Source: an uncultured Actinomyces sp. (GTDB lineage: Bacteria; Actinomycetota; Actinomycetes; Actinomycetales; Actinomycetaceae). Taken from it: a stretch of DNA of 64,000 bases. Each line of letters begins with the position of its first letter. Positions within the stretch are counted from its first letter, which is position 1. The notes under the pieces are model-generated. The model made no database searches. It was not told where the DNA came from and was given only the letters and a program-made list of their open reading frames with translations. This document shows, piece after piece, positions 26,985-35,840 of this stretch. The stretch spans positions 1 to 64,000 of the forward strand of contig URAS01000007.1 of assembly GCA_900545825.1 (NCBI GenBank). Direction: 5' to 3'. A program made the translations under genes and the position numbers.

Positions 26985-28142
26985 ATGCGTATCCTGTGGA
27001 TCCCCAAGTGGTTCCCGTCCGCCGAGCACCCGCTCAACGGACCCTTCTTCGTCGAACAGATCGAGATGCTCCGCAAACGGGGCCACCAAGTTGCCGTGTT
27101 CAACACCAACCCGGCGCTGCGCAGCTCGTACCTCACCGGCCGCCTGGCGATCCGCCGGGACGAGGACGACCCGCGTGTCCACCGTGCCGACGTGCCCGTG
27201 TGTCCCAGGCCGTCTTTGCCCGGCCAGCAGGTGCTTGCCACCGCCTGGGCACGGGCGTTTGCCCGGCGGTGGGGTGACGCCCCGAAGCCCGAGGTCATCC
27301 ACGCTCACTCGGTCCTGCCATCCGTCCTCGTCGCGCGGGAGCTGTCGCGACTATGGCACGTCCCCTACGGGCTGACCGAGCACAGCCCCTCGACGATGAC
27401 GATCTCTAAGACGTCGCCCCGCTACCGCGTCATCCGTCGCGCCGTGGCCGAAGCTGACTTTCGGTTGTCGGTCTCGGATGGCGTTTGCCAACAGTTCGCC
27501 GATTTTTACGCTGTCCCCAGCTTCTCGACCATCCCCCTGCCAGTGGCCGAGGCTTCTTTCGCGACTCCTCTGCCGCAAGGTAGCGACACGTTCACCTTTG
27601 TTCATGTTTCACTCATCGAGCCCCGCAAGCGCGCGGATCGAGTCATCCGCGCGCTTGGCGCAATTGCCCAAGATTATCCGCAGACTCGCGCAGTGTTTAT
27701 CGGAGGAGCCGAGGACGTCAACGCGTCTCTCACTCTCCTCGCCACGGAGTGCGGGGTCGCTGACCGAGTTCGGCTTCTCCCTCCCACCGACAAGAACGGT
27801 ATTCGCACCCAGTTTGCTCAGTCTGACTGCTTCGTCCTGGTGTCGAGCGAGGAGGCGGGCGGAGCGGTATATGGAGAGGCGATGGCAGCAGGCCTGCCTT
27901 GCATCGCTTCAGCTACCGTTGGTGGTTCTTACTACGTCACCCCCCAAACGGGGATTGTCGTACCGATTGACGACCACGACGCCCTCGTTCACGCAATGAT
28001 TGACGTCATCGAGCGGCGTGGGCGTGGCGATTTCGCCCCCGAGGATATCCGGGCCGAGGCCAGCCGCCGATACAGCGAGCAGGCCTTCGTCAACGCCCAG
28101 ATCGGCCACTATGAGCGGGCGATCGCGGACTTTCGTCGTTAG
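26985..28142 (+). CDS. Glycosyltransferase family 4, compositionally mosaic
   Basis: 385 residues. It starts MRILWIPKWFPSAEHPLNG, the same 'WFP' type of N-terminus as the enzyme at 20704. Donor half: FVHVSLIEPRKRADRVI, RAVFIGGAEDVN, and DCFVLVSSEEAGGAVYGEAMAAGLPCIAS. AAAGGA precedes the ATG. The first 460 nt have the usual high GC; from about 27450 to 28000 third positions become A/T richer, then return to normal. The mosaic may reflect recombination between alleles. It converges with the amidotransferase gene, stop codons overlapping. Confidence 0.85.
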   Translation: MRILWIPKWFPSAEHPLNGPFFVEQIEMLRKRGHQVAVFNTNPALRSSYLTGRLAIRRDEDDPRVHRADVPVCPRPSLPGQQVLATAWARAFARRWGDAPKPEVIHAHSVLPSVLVARELSRLWHVPYGLTEHSPSTMTISKTSPRYRVIRRAVAEADFRLSVSDGVCQQFADFYAVPSFSTIPLPVAEASFATPLPQGSDTFTFVHVSLIEPRKRADRVIRALGAIAQDYPQTRAVFIGGAEDVNASLTLLATECGVADRVRLLPPTDKNGIRTQFAQSDCFVLVSSEEAGGAVYGEAMAAGLPCIASATVGGSYYVTPQTGIVVPIDDHDALVHAMIDVIERRGRGDFAPEDIRAEASRRYSEQAFVNAQIGHYERAIADFRR

Positions 28143-29731
28143 GGGACGCGGTAGTCGGGGTGGAACGTCCCCTCGACCATCTGCTCGGCCCACTGCCCCA
28201 GAATCGGCTGGCGGCGCAGCTGACGCCACGCGATTTCGGCCGCGGACCGCGGCTTCCCCATCTGCGAGAACCCCAGCGGGTGATTGGCGACCGCCCGGGC
28301 TGCAAATACGCGATTGCCCAGGTCGCGCACGCCGAGGGCGTCGGCGGCCTTGACGAGCGAGCCCTTGAGACCCGGCGCCAGCCGAGCCGCGGGCGCCTCG
28401 GCCAGCCCCGTCTGCTGACCCGTCGCCTGCTCATAAAGCCCAGTGATCCACCGGCCATAGAAGTCGCGGCTGGCGGTCAGGTCAACCGAGCCGTCGCACC
28501 AGGTCTGGACGAACTCGACGTCGAGCATGGGGATCGCCCACCGCAGGCCGAAGAACTCGTAGACGTGCACCGAATTGTTGATGTATTTCGCCTGGCGCTC
28601 GCCCACATTGACGGCCTCGACGAACCGCTGGACCGAGCGCGCCGACCCGTCCCACTGCGCTATCCGCTGCCAGTCGACCAGCGAATCGGCCCACGCGTCA
28701 CGCGCGCCACGCGACAGCGGACGCGGATTCAAGGCGACGTGATACCGGGTCAGCGAGGCGCAGGTCTGGGCCAGCGACGCCGGCGGGTCGAGCAGCGTGA
28801 GGTCGTGGCAGTTCCCGACGATCGTGTGCCCCGGCAGGATGATGTCGCCCTCGTCGATGCGGCCAGCCTCTTTGAGGTGGCGCAGGGCGAACCAATCCTG
28901 GACGTGCGGCAACGCCGACCCCGACGACGCAAACGCCAGCATGTCCGCCATGCCCGGCTGCGCCCACTGCGCACGGATCTGGTCGGGCTCCATCTGGACC
29001 CCCACCCAATCCAGGCCCAAGCTTTCGGCGACTTGGCGCGAGACCTCAACCTCGGCGATGCCCCGGAGCCCGTAGGTGAAACACAAGACGTTGTTGACGC
29101 GGTGGTTCGCCAGCCAGGTGACGAGCAGCCGCGAGTCGAGGCCGCCCGAGAGCGGGACGACGATCCGGTGTCCCCGCTGGGCGGCGAGCATCCGTTCCAT
29201 GACGATGTCGAGGGCGCCCTCCAGACGATCGGCGAACCCGTCAGCGTCGGTCAGGCGCTCGGCGCCAAACAGGGGGAAACCCTCGTGCGAGCGGACCGAC
29301 ACGGCCCCCGACGAGTCGACCCGCACCAGGGCCGCCGCCGGCATGACCTGGACCCGGTCGTCGAACGTCGCCAACCCCGGGGCGAAGCCCGCGTGGATGA
29401 AGAAGTCCGCCGTGTCGGGATCGAGGGCGCCGCCGGCTGCGGCGTGCGCGGCGGCGAACGAGTCGTAAATACCGACGTCACCCTGCGGCAGGTGGGCGAC
29501 GTAGAGGGGGACGGTGCGCAGCAGGTCGGACGCGATCGTCGCCGATTCTCCGTCCCACTGGATCGCCGCCCAGTGCCCCCGCATGGTGGCAACCGACGCC
29601 TCGGTGAGGCCCTGCTCGAGCGCCGACGTGTCCGCCGCCGGATCGAGCGGCGTCGCTACCGCGAGGTTGGAGCCGTCGGCCAGGTGGCGGGTCGACCAGA
29701 GGCCCGGCCGGTCAAGGTAAACGTTGATCAT
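28139..29731 (-). CDS. Asparagine-synthetase-like amidotransferase without glutaminase Cys
   Basis: 530 residues. The N-terminal region resembles the Ntn-fold of AsnB but has no Cys at position 2, so it cannot take ammonia from glutamine by the normal route. The C-terminal synthetase domain has the PP-loop PLSGGLDSRLL and IPMLDVEFVQTW. In O-antigen loci similar proteins (WbpG type) amidate uronic acids. Since this locus makes a diacetamido uronic acid, a uronamide-forming role is a reasonable inference. Starts ATG 29731 and GTG 29734 are both possible; neither has a strong ribosome site. Confidence 0.7.
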   Translation of the reverse strand: MINVYLDRPGLWSTRHLADGSNLAVATPLDPAADTSALEQGLTEASVATMRGHWAAIQWDGESATIASDLLRTVPLYVAHLPQGDVGIYDSFAAAHAAAGGALDPDTADFFIHAGFAPGLATFDDRVQVMPAAALVRVDSSGAVSVRSHEGFPLFGAERLTDADGFADRLEGALDIVMERMLAAQRGHRIVVPLSGGLDSRLLVTWLANHRVNNVLCFTYGLRGIAEVEVSRQVAESLGLDWVGVQMEPDQIRAQWAQPGMADMLAFASSGSALPHVQDWFALRHLKEAGRIDEGDIILPGHTIVGNCHDLTLLDPPASLAQTCASLTRYHVALNPRPLSRGARDAWADSLVDWQRIAQWDGSARSVQRFVEAVNVGERQAKYINNSVHVYEFFGLRWAIPMLDVEFVQTWCDGSVDLTASRDFYGRWITGLYEQATGQQTGLAEAPAARLAPGLKGSLVKAADALGVRDLGNRVFAARAVANHPLGFSQMGKPRSAAEIAWRQLRRQPILGQWAEQMVEGTFHPDYRVP

Positions 29732-29998
29732 CACCTGCAATTAATACACGACAGGCCGCGTCACCCGTGCCCGCGGGCGCCCGATTGCCGCGCAAATCCG
29801 GCGCCGAGGGCGAGAGCGGCCGCGCGTGGGGCTCCCGGCGCCGTCGGGCGGCGACTAAGGTGCGACTTATTTCTTAACGGTTACACTTTCCGGATATCCG
29901 CGCCGCCTATCGGGGCCTATCGGCGAACATTTCTACTGCCCCACCTCGCGCTATTCGGGTACGGCAAACCTTATATGCGGCTATCCGAAACAGTGTTT

Positions 29999-30004
29999 TA
30001 TACT
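29999..30004 (+). promoter_or_regulatory. -10 box of Nramp transporter gene (leaderless)
   Basis: TATACT ends 7 nt before the ATG at 30012. The preceding 140 nt are AT-richer than average and include CGGATATCCG at about 29892, but I see no sure MntR/DtxR-type operator. Confidence 0.55.
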
Positions 30005-30011
30005 TGGCGCT

Positions 30012-31238
30012 ATGGCTAAGACCTACGAGCAATCCCACCGCCACCTCGTGGCGTCGCTCGGGCCGGCATTCGTTGCCGCCGTAGCCTACGTCGACCCAGG
30101 AAATGTGGCGGCTAACATTTCGGCCGGCTCCACATACTCCTACCTGCTGGTGTGGGTGCTCGTCCTCGCCAACGCCATGGCCGTCCTCATTCAGTATCAG
30201 TCGGCCAAACTCGGGCTGGTCACCCACAAGTCCCTGCCGGCACTGCTGGGCGACCGGCTGCGGACGCCCTCGCGAATCGCCTTTTGGATCCAGGCCGAGC
30301 TGGTCGCCGCGGCCACCGACCTCGCCGAGGTCATCGGCGGCGCCATCGCCCTCCAGCTGCTTTTTGGCATCAGCCTCTTGTGGGGTGGAATCATTATCGG
30401 CGGCGCATCGATGCTCTTGCTCCTCGTTCAAAACGGCGATCGGCAGCGTCATTTTGAAGCGATCATCTGCGCGCTTCTCGTGACGATCACTTTCGGTTTC
30501 CTCTGTGGCCTATTCGTCGCCCCGCCCTCGGCCAGCGGCGTCCTCTCCGGCCTGGTCCCCCGCTTCAAGGACACGAACTCCGTCCTCATCGCCGCATCCA
30601 TGCTGGGCGCCACGGTGATGCCCCACGCGATCTATCTGCATTCGACGCTGGTCAACGACCGTTTCCGCGCCCCCAACCGAAACCTCAAGTTCCTTCTCAA
30701 GGCGACCCGCCACGACGTCGTCTGGGCGCTCATCGTCGCAGGCGCCGTCAACATCGGCCTGCTGCTGCTCGCCGCGTCCACACTCGGCGGAGTCAAGGGA
30801 ACCGACACCATCGAGGGCGCCCACGCCGCCATCACCCACGCGCTCGGCCCCGTGGTCGGCGCGATCTTCGCGGTTGGCCTCCTCGCGTCTGGCCTCGCGT
30901 CGACCTCCGTCGGCGCCTATGCGGGCTCGGAGATCATGAACGGGCTCCTCCACGTCCGCGTGCCCCTGCTGGCCCGCCGCCTCGTCACCCTGGTTCCCGC
31001 GATCCTCATCCTGTGGCTGTACCCCAACCCGTCGTGGGCGCTGGTTATCAGCCAGGTGGCGCTGTCGTTCGGCATCCCGTTCGCGATCATCCCGCTGACG
31101 CACTACACGCACCAGAGCGACATCATGGGGGAATACAAGGATTCCCGGATCGTTCAGATCGCGATGGTTGTCATCTGCGTCGTTATCGTCGTGCTCAACC
31201 TCGCCCTCGTCGCCCTCACCTTCGCCGGCGTGGGCTAG
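30012..31238 (+). CDS. mntH: Nramp-family divalent metal (Mn2+/Fe2+) transporter
   Basis: Proton-coupled manganese/iron importer of the inner membrane. 408 residues with about eleven helices. The metal-binding helix 1 motif DPGNVAANISAGSTYSY is intact (Asp and Asn ligands), and helix 6 carries GATVMPHAIYLHS with the conserved Met-Pro-His. Length agrees with bacterial MntH. The gene is single, with a leaderless promoter, divergent from the polysaccharide locus and convergent with typA. Confidence 0.9.
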   Translation: MAKTYEQSHRHLVASLGPAFVAAVAYVDPGNVAANISAGSTYSYLLVWVLVLANAMAVLIQYQSAKLGLVTHKSLPALLGDRLRTPSRIAFWIQAELVAAATDLAEVIGGAIALQLLFGISLLWGGIIIGGASMLLLLVQNGDRQRHFEAIICALLVTITFGFLCGLFVAPPSASGVLSGLVPRFKDTNSVLIAASMLGATVMPHAIYLHSTLVNDRFRAPNRNLKFLLKATRHDVVWALIVAGAVNIGLLLLAASTLGGVKGTDTIEGAHAAITHALGPVVGAIFAVGLLASGLASTSVGAYAGSEIMNGLLHVRVPLLARRLVTLVPAILILWLYPNPSWALVISQVALSFGIPFAIIPLTHYTHQSDIMGEYKDSRIVQIAMVVICVVIVVLNLALVALTFAGVG

Positions 31239-31252
31239 AGGGCGCCCCGCCG

Positions 31253-33181
31253 CTACCCGCGCGAAGCGTCCGAGCGGCGCTGCCGGGCGGCCTCCTTGAA
31301 GCGCGCCTGCTGGTCGAGGATCACCTTGCGGATGCGGATGTCCTCCGGCGTCACCTCGACGCATTCGTCTTCGGCGGCGAACTCCAGCGACTCCTCGAGC
31401 GTCAGCGTGCGCGGCGGGATCAGGCCCTCCCACGTTTCGGCCGTGGACGAGCGCATGTTCGTCTGCTTCTTCTCGCGCGTGATGTTGACGTCCATGTCCT
31501 CGCCGCGCGGGTTTTCGCCGACGACCTGGCCCTCGTAGACCTCGCTGTTGGGCTGGATGATGAACGAGCCGCGCTCCTGCAGCTGAATCATCGCGTAGGG
31601 CGTCGCCTTGCCCGCGCGGTCCGCGACCAGCGACCCGGTCTTGCGGCGGACGATCGAGCCCTGCCACGGCTCCCATCCGGCCGCGATCGAGGTCGCGATA
31701 CCGGTGCCGCGCGTCTCGGTGAGGAACTGCGTGCGGAACCCGATGAGGCCGCGCGCGGGCACCTTGAACTCCAGGCGCACCCAGCCGGTGCCGTGGTTCG
31801 CCATCGTCTCCATGCGGCCCTTGCGGTCGGCCATCAGCTGAGTGACCGTGCCCAGGTGCTCCTCGGGCACGTCGATCGTCGTGTGCTCCATCGGCTCGTG
31901 GACCTTGCCGTCGATCACCTTGGTGACAACCTGCGGTTTCCCGGCGGTCAGCTCGAAGCCCTCGCGGCGCATCTGCTCGATGAGGATCGCCAGCGCCAAC
32001 TCGCCGCGGCCCTGGACCTCCCAGGCGTCGGGACGCGACGTCGGCAGGACACGCAGCGACACGTTACCGACAAGCTCGCGGTCCAAACGGTCTTTCACCT
32101 GGCGGGCCGTCACCTTGGCGCCCTTGACGCGGCCGGCCAGCGGCGACGTGTTGATGCCGATCGTCATCGAGATCGCCGGATCGTCGACGGTGATGAGCGG
32201 CAACGGCTTCGGATCCTCCGGGTCGACCAGCGACTCGCCGATCGTGATGTCCGGGATGCCGGCGACGGCGACGATGTCGCCCGCCTCGGCCTCGTCCGCG
32301 CTCACGCGATCCAGCGCCTCGGTCTTCAGCAGCTCGGTCACCTTGACCAGCTGGGTCGACCCGTCGTGGCGGGCCCACAGCACCTGCTGGCCCTTCTTCA
32401 GCGTCCCGTTGTGGATGCGCAGCAGCGCCAGGCGGCCGAGGAACGGCGACGCATCGAGGTTCGTCACGTGCGCCTGCAGCGGCGCCTCCGGGTCCCCCGC
32501 CGGGCCGGGAATCGCGTCGAGGATCGTCGCGAACAGGTCGGTGAGGTCGCCCTCGGGCAGCTGGCCGTCAGCCGGCGCCTCAAGCGAGCACTTGCCGGCC
32601 TTCGCCGACGCGTAAAGAACGGGGACGTCCAGCAACGAATCGACGTCGACGTCGCTGCCCTCGCCGACGAGGTCGTCCGCGAGCGCCAGCAGGAGGTCGG
32701 TCGTCTCGGACTCGACCTCGCTGATGCGAGCGTCGGCGCGGTCGACCTTGTTGATGACGATGACGACGGGCAGGTGGGCCTCGAGGGCCTTGCGGAGGAC
32801 GAAACGCGTCTGCGGCAGCGGCCCTTCGGCGGCGTCGACGAGGAGGATGACGCCGTCGACCATCGACAGGCCGCGCTCGACCTCGCCACCGAAGTCGGCG
32901 TGTCCGGGCGTGTCGATAACGTTGATAGTGACGCCGTCGGTCAACCCGCGCTTGACGGCCTCGGGACCGGTGTAGGTGATCGCCGTGTTCTTCGCGAGAA
33001 TAGTGATGCCCTTCTCACGTTCCAGATCGCCGGAATCCATGACCCGCTCGGCCTGTTCGTCCTTGCTGGGGTGGTCGCCGAATGCACCTGACTGCCACAG
33101 CATCTGGTCGACGAGCGTGGTTTTTCCGTGGTCAACGTGCGCGATAATGGCGATATTCCGCAGTTCTGGGCGGGTGTGCAT
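31253..33181 (-). CDS. typA: Ribosome-associated GTPase TypA/BipA
   Basis: Translational GTPase that binds the ribosome, linked to 50S assembly and stress adaptation. G1 AHVDHGKTTLVDQML, G3 DTPGHADFGGEVER and G4 NKVDR are intact. Domain II and III regions follow, and the unique C-terminal domain has VMADRKGRMETM, RGLIGFRTQFLTETRG and PRGEDMDVNITREKKQTNMR. The 642-residue length is usual. ATG 33181 is preceded by GGGAGGA about 8 nt upstream. Monocistronic. Confidence 0.95.
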   Translation of the reverse strand: MHTRPELRNIAIIAHVDHGKTTLVDQMLWQSGAFGDHPSKDEQAERVMDSGDLEREKGITILAKNTAITYTGPEAVKRGLTDGVTINVIDTPGHADFGGEVERGLSMVDGVILLVDAAEGPLPQTRFVLRKALEAHLPVVIVINKVDRADARISEVESETTDLLLALADDLVGEGSDVDVDSLLDVPVLYASAKAGKCSLEAPADGQLPEGDLTDLFATILDAIPGPAGDPEAPLQAHVTNLDASPFLGRLALLRIHNGTLKKGQQVLWARHDGSTQLVKVTELLKTEALDRVSADEAEAGDIVAVAGIPDITIGESLVDPEDPKPLPLITVDDPAISMTIGINTSPLAGRVKGAKVTARQVKDRLDRELVGNVSLRVLPTSRPDAWEVQGRGELALAILIEQMRREGFELTAGKPQVVTKVIDGKVHEPMEHTTIDVPEEHLGTVTQLMADRKGRMETMANHGTGWVRLEFKVPARGLIGFRTQFLTETRGTGIATSIAAGWEPWQGSIVRRKTGSLVADRAGKATPYAMIQLQERGSFIIQPNSEVYEGQVVGENPRGEDMDVNITREKKQTNMRSSTAETWEGLIPPRTLTLEESLEFAAEDECVEVTPEDIRIRKVILDQQARFKEAARQRRSDASRG

Positions 33182-33241
33182 ACGCGGTAAAGTCCTCCCT
33201 GTTTGCGTGCGGGCGCCCGCACGATCTGGCGAAGGAATAGA

Positions 33242-33874
33242 CTACTCTTCTTTTCTCTTGGGCTGATCGTGCTGTTCAGCCTGGTTGCGGCGCACGCCAT
33301 AGAGCGGGCGACCCGATTCGTCCTCCAGCGGAGGGGCCGGCTTCGAGGGCTCCGTCGGCGCCGGAGCGTCGGGGTCGGCCTCGCCAAGCGGCCGGGGCGC
33401 CACGCCATTTCGGCGGCGTTCCAGCAGAGTGATGGCCTCTTGCGCGCGGGCGCGGGCGATGACGACGTACTGCGACGCGACGATCCGGCGGGCATAGACG
33501 ACGCCGCCCGAACGGGACTCGCCGGTCATCTGATAGATCATCTTGCCGAACCCGCACACCAGCGTCGCCGTGACAATACTCATGATGAGGACGATCGACA
33601 GCGACTTTGCCGGCATAAACAGTGCCGCACACAGGCCCGCCATGAGGCCGATCCACAGGCCCTGCGACGCGCCGGAGACGAACGCCTGCCCGGGACTGCG
33701 CCGGCCTTTCGAGTCCTGGACCAGGAGGATACCCTCGCCGACGATGGACAAATGCTCGGTCGGGAAGTCGGCCTCGGCAAGGTAGGCGACGGCCTCCATC
33801 GCCTGAGTCTCGTCGGGGTAGCGGCCCACCTCGATGCCAGTCGGGATGCCCTGCTCGGGCTGGGTACGTGCCAT
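33242..33874 (-). CDS. General stress protein 17M/YflT-like membrane protein
   Basis: 210 residues. The N-terminal domain IPTGIEVGRYPDETQAMEAVAYLAEADFP... resembles the 17M/YflT stress-protein fold. Two hydrophobic segments follow (LWIGLMAGLCAALFMPA and IVLIMSIVTATLVCGFG), then a charged, Pro-rich C-terminal tail. ATG 33874 is chosen over the longer frame because the family starts here and CATTCT lies 7 nt upstream. Function is unknown; relatives are stress-induced in actinobacteria. It is divergent from the MgtE-like gene. Confidence 0.75.
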   Translation of the reverse strand: MARTQPEQGIPTGIEVGRYPDETQAMEAVAYLAEADFPTEHLSIVGEGILLVQDSKGRRSPGQAFVSGASQGLWIGLMAGLCAALFMPAKSLSIVLIMSIVTATLVCGFGKMIYQMTGESRSGGVVYARRIVASQYVVIARARAQEAITLLERRRNGVAPRPLGEADPDAPAPTEPSKPAPPLEDESGRPLYGVRRNQAEQHDQPKRKEE

Positions 33875-33957
33875 AGCCCCAAGAATGCCATGATTGTGCG
33901 CGCCGGACCACTTCGACCCGCCCGGCGACACGTGGCACTTATCGGCCAGAAGATGCG

Positions 33958-33963
33958 TATCCT
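33958..33963 (+). promoter_or_regulatory. -10 box of MgtE-like gene (leaderless)
   Basis: TATCCT ends 6 nt before the GTG at 33970. Confidence 0.5.
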
Positions 33964-33969
33964 GGGCAG

Positions 33970-35271
33970 GTGAGTACACGTACTGAGTCGATTCGTCCGA
34001 TCCGCTCGCGCGTCTTCATCGGCAAGCTCGCTGGGACCACCGTTTTTGATCCCATCGGCGACGCCGTGGGCCGCGTGAGCGACGCCGTCGTCCTCGTGCG
34101 TTTCACCGCGTCGCCCCGGGTCATCGGCTTCGTCATCGAGGTTGCCACCCACCGGCGTGTGTTCCTGCCGATCACCCGCGTGACGGCGATTCGGCCGGGC
34201 GCGATCATCACGACGGGCATTTTCAATATTCGCCAGTTCTCGCTGCGGCCGGGCGAGTCGACGGTGTTCGGCGAGCTCATGGACCGCGTCGTCACGATGA
34301 ACGACGGCACGGGCCAGGTCAAGATCATCGACATGGCGATGGAGCAGGATGACCAGCGCGATTGGGTGATCACCCGCCTGTACGTCCAGCGACAGAACAC
34401 GGGCATCACGCTGCGCCGCGGCGAAACGTTCCTCGTCTCGCCCGACGAGGTGACCGGGCTGGCCATGCAGCAGGCGTTGACTCAGGAAGCGACGACGCTG
34501 CTCACGCTCACCGAGGACTTGAAGGCGCCCGACTTCGCCGACCTCCTGGCCGACCTTCCGCCTGCCCGCCGCATCGAGGTCGCCCACCAGCTGACCAACG
34601 AACGCCTGGCCGACATCCTCGAGGAGCTGGGCGACGACGACCGCGTCGAAATCATGTCGTCACTCGACGTCCGCCGCGCCGGCGACGTCCTCGACGTCAT
34701 GCAGCCCGACGACGCGGCCGACCTCATCGCCGAAATGCCCGACGACCAGGCCCGGCTGCTGCTGTCCGCGATGGAGCCCGAAGAGGCCGCCGACGTCCGC
34801 CGCCTCATGGCGTACGGCGAACACACCGCCGGCGGCATGATGACGTCCTCGCCGGTCATCCTCCCTCCCGACGCGAACGTCGCCACCATGCTGGCCAGCG
34901 TGCGGCGCGCCGATATTCCCCCGGCCCTCGCGTCGCTCGCGATCACCGTGCGCCCGCCGCTCGAGACGCCGACCGGCCGATACCTGGGCGTCGTCCACAT
35001 CCAGCGGGCACTGCGCGAACCCCCGCAAACAGCGCTCGGCGCAATCATCGACGACGCGGTCGAGGGCGTCGACCCGCACCACGGCCTGGGCACGGTCACG
35101 CGCCTGCTGGCGACGTACAATCTCACCGCGATCCCCGTCGTCGACTCGTCCCACCACGTGCTGGGCGCGGTCAGTGTTGACGACGTCCTTGACCACCTGC
35201 TCCCCGAAGACTGGCGCGACGCCGACGAGGGAGTGACCGACGAGACGATGGATAGGAGTGAGGATGGCTGA
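33970..35271 (+). CDS. Soluble MgtE N-domain/CBS protein with PRC-like barrel
   Basis: 433 residues without membrane helices. Residues 1-165 look like PRC-barrel domains (GTTVFDPIGDAVGRVSDAV). A superhelical MgtE_N region follows (LADLPPARRIEVAHQL, VMQPDDAADLIAEMPDDQA, GEHTAGGMMTSSPVIL), then two CBS motifs to the end. The transporter domain of MgtE is missing, so it cannot itself carry Mg2+. It overlaps by 8 nt the DUF1003 gene, which supplies membrane helices; the two may act together. GTG start is leaderless. Confidence 0.82.
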   Translation: MSTRTESIRPIRSRVFIGKLAGTTVFDPIGDAVGRVSDAVVLVRFTASPRVIGFVIEVATHRRVFLPITRVTAIRPGAIITTGIFNIRQFSLRPGESTVFGELMDRVVTMNDGTGQVKIIDMAMEQDDQRDWVITRLYVQRQNTGITLRRGETFLVSPDEVTGLAMQQALTQEATTLLTLTEDLKAPDFADLLADLPPARRIEVAHQLTNERLADILEELGDDDRVEIMSSLDVRRAGDVLDVMQPDDAADLIAEMPDDQARLLLSAMEPEEAADVRRLMAYGEHTAGGMMTSSPVILPPDANVATMLASVRRADIPPALASLAITVRPPLETPTGRYLGVVHIQRALREPPQTALGAIIDDAVEGVDPHHGLGTVTRLLATYNLTAIPVVDSSHHVLGAVSVDDVLDHLLPEDWRDADEGVTDETMDRSEDG

Positions 35272-35830
35272 AAATCTCGATACCCCGCGCGAGCGTCGGC
35301 GCCTGCGGATGCCAAAGGTCAACCTCGAGGGCGAGGCCGTCGGCAACGCGGCCGAGATCATCGCCCGCTTCTCGGGCACTCCGAAATTCCTTATCTACCT
35401 CACCGTCTTCGTCGCGGCCTGGCTGGCATGGAACACGCTGGCGCCCGATTCCCTCCAGTTCGACAAGGCCGACCTCGGCTTCACCGCGCTCACCCTCATG
35501 CTGTCACTGCAGGCGTCGTACGCCGCGCCCCTGATCCTCCTGGCCCAGAACCGCCAGGACGACCGCGACCGCGTGACCGCCGAACAGGACCGCCGCCGGG
35601 CCGAACGCAACCTGTCCGACACCGAGTACCTCATGCGCGAAATCGCGGCGCTGCGCTCGGCCATGGCCGACGTCGCCACCCGCGACTTTGTGCGCTCCGA
35701 GATGCGCGACCTGCTGGAGGAACTCCTCGAGTCCCCGCTGGTCGAACAAAACCGCACGGTCAGAGAAGCCGCGGAAGAGGAGAAGCGGAAGGATCAGCCT
35801 GAAGACGACGTGACGGACGAACCTCGTTAG
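35264..35830 (+). CDS. DUF1003-family membrane protein
   Basis: 188 residues: two hydrophobic helices (FLIYLTVFVAAWLAWNTL and FTALTLMLSLQASYAAPLILL) followed by the family motif AQNRQDDRDR and a long charged coiled-coil tail. ATG 35264 follows AGGAG by 5 nt and overlaps the end of the MgtE-like gene, so the two are coupled. DUF1003 proteins often accompany MgtE-type proteins. A role in divalent cation handling is suggested only by context. Confidence 0.82.
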   Translation: MAENLDTPRERRRLRMPKVNLEGEAVGNAAEIIARFSGTPKFLIYLTVFVAAWLAWNTLAPDSLQFDKADLGFTALTLMLSLQASYAAPLILLAQNRQDDRDRVTAEQDRRRAERNLSDTEYLMREIAALRSAMADVATRDFVRSEMRDLLEELLESPLVEQNRTVREAAEEEKRKDQPEDDVTDEPR

Positions 35831-35833
35831 GAT
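35828..35833 (+). promoter_or_regulatory. -10 box of mrp (leaderless), favours the second ATG
   Basis: TAGGAT ends 7 nt before the ATG at 35841. The first ATG (35832) overlaps the box itself. Confidence 0.45.
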
Positions 35834-35840
35834 GGCATGC

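Noticed and set aside
15507..29731. Wzy polymerase or initiating phosphoglycosyltransferase in the glycan locus
   Set aside because: No gene in the interval has the expected many-helix polymerase pattern or the PGT motifs; these functions must lie elsewhere if present.
29741..30011. MntR/DtxR-type operator upstream of the Nramp gene
   Set aside because: Only short palindromes such as CGGATATCCG are seen; none matches the TTAGG-type DtxR/MntR consensus convincingly.
31013..33091. Long plus-strand frame opposite typA
   Set aside because: typA on the minus strand has intact GTPase motifs; the opposite frame is a shadow.
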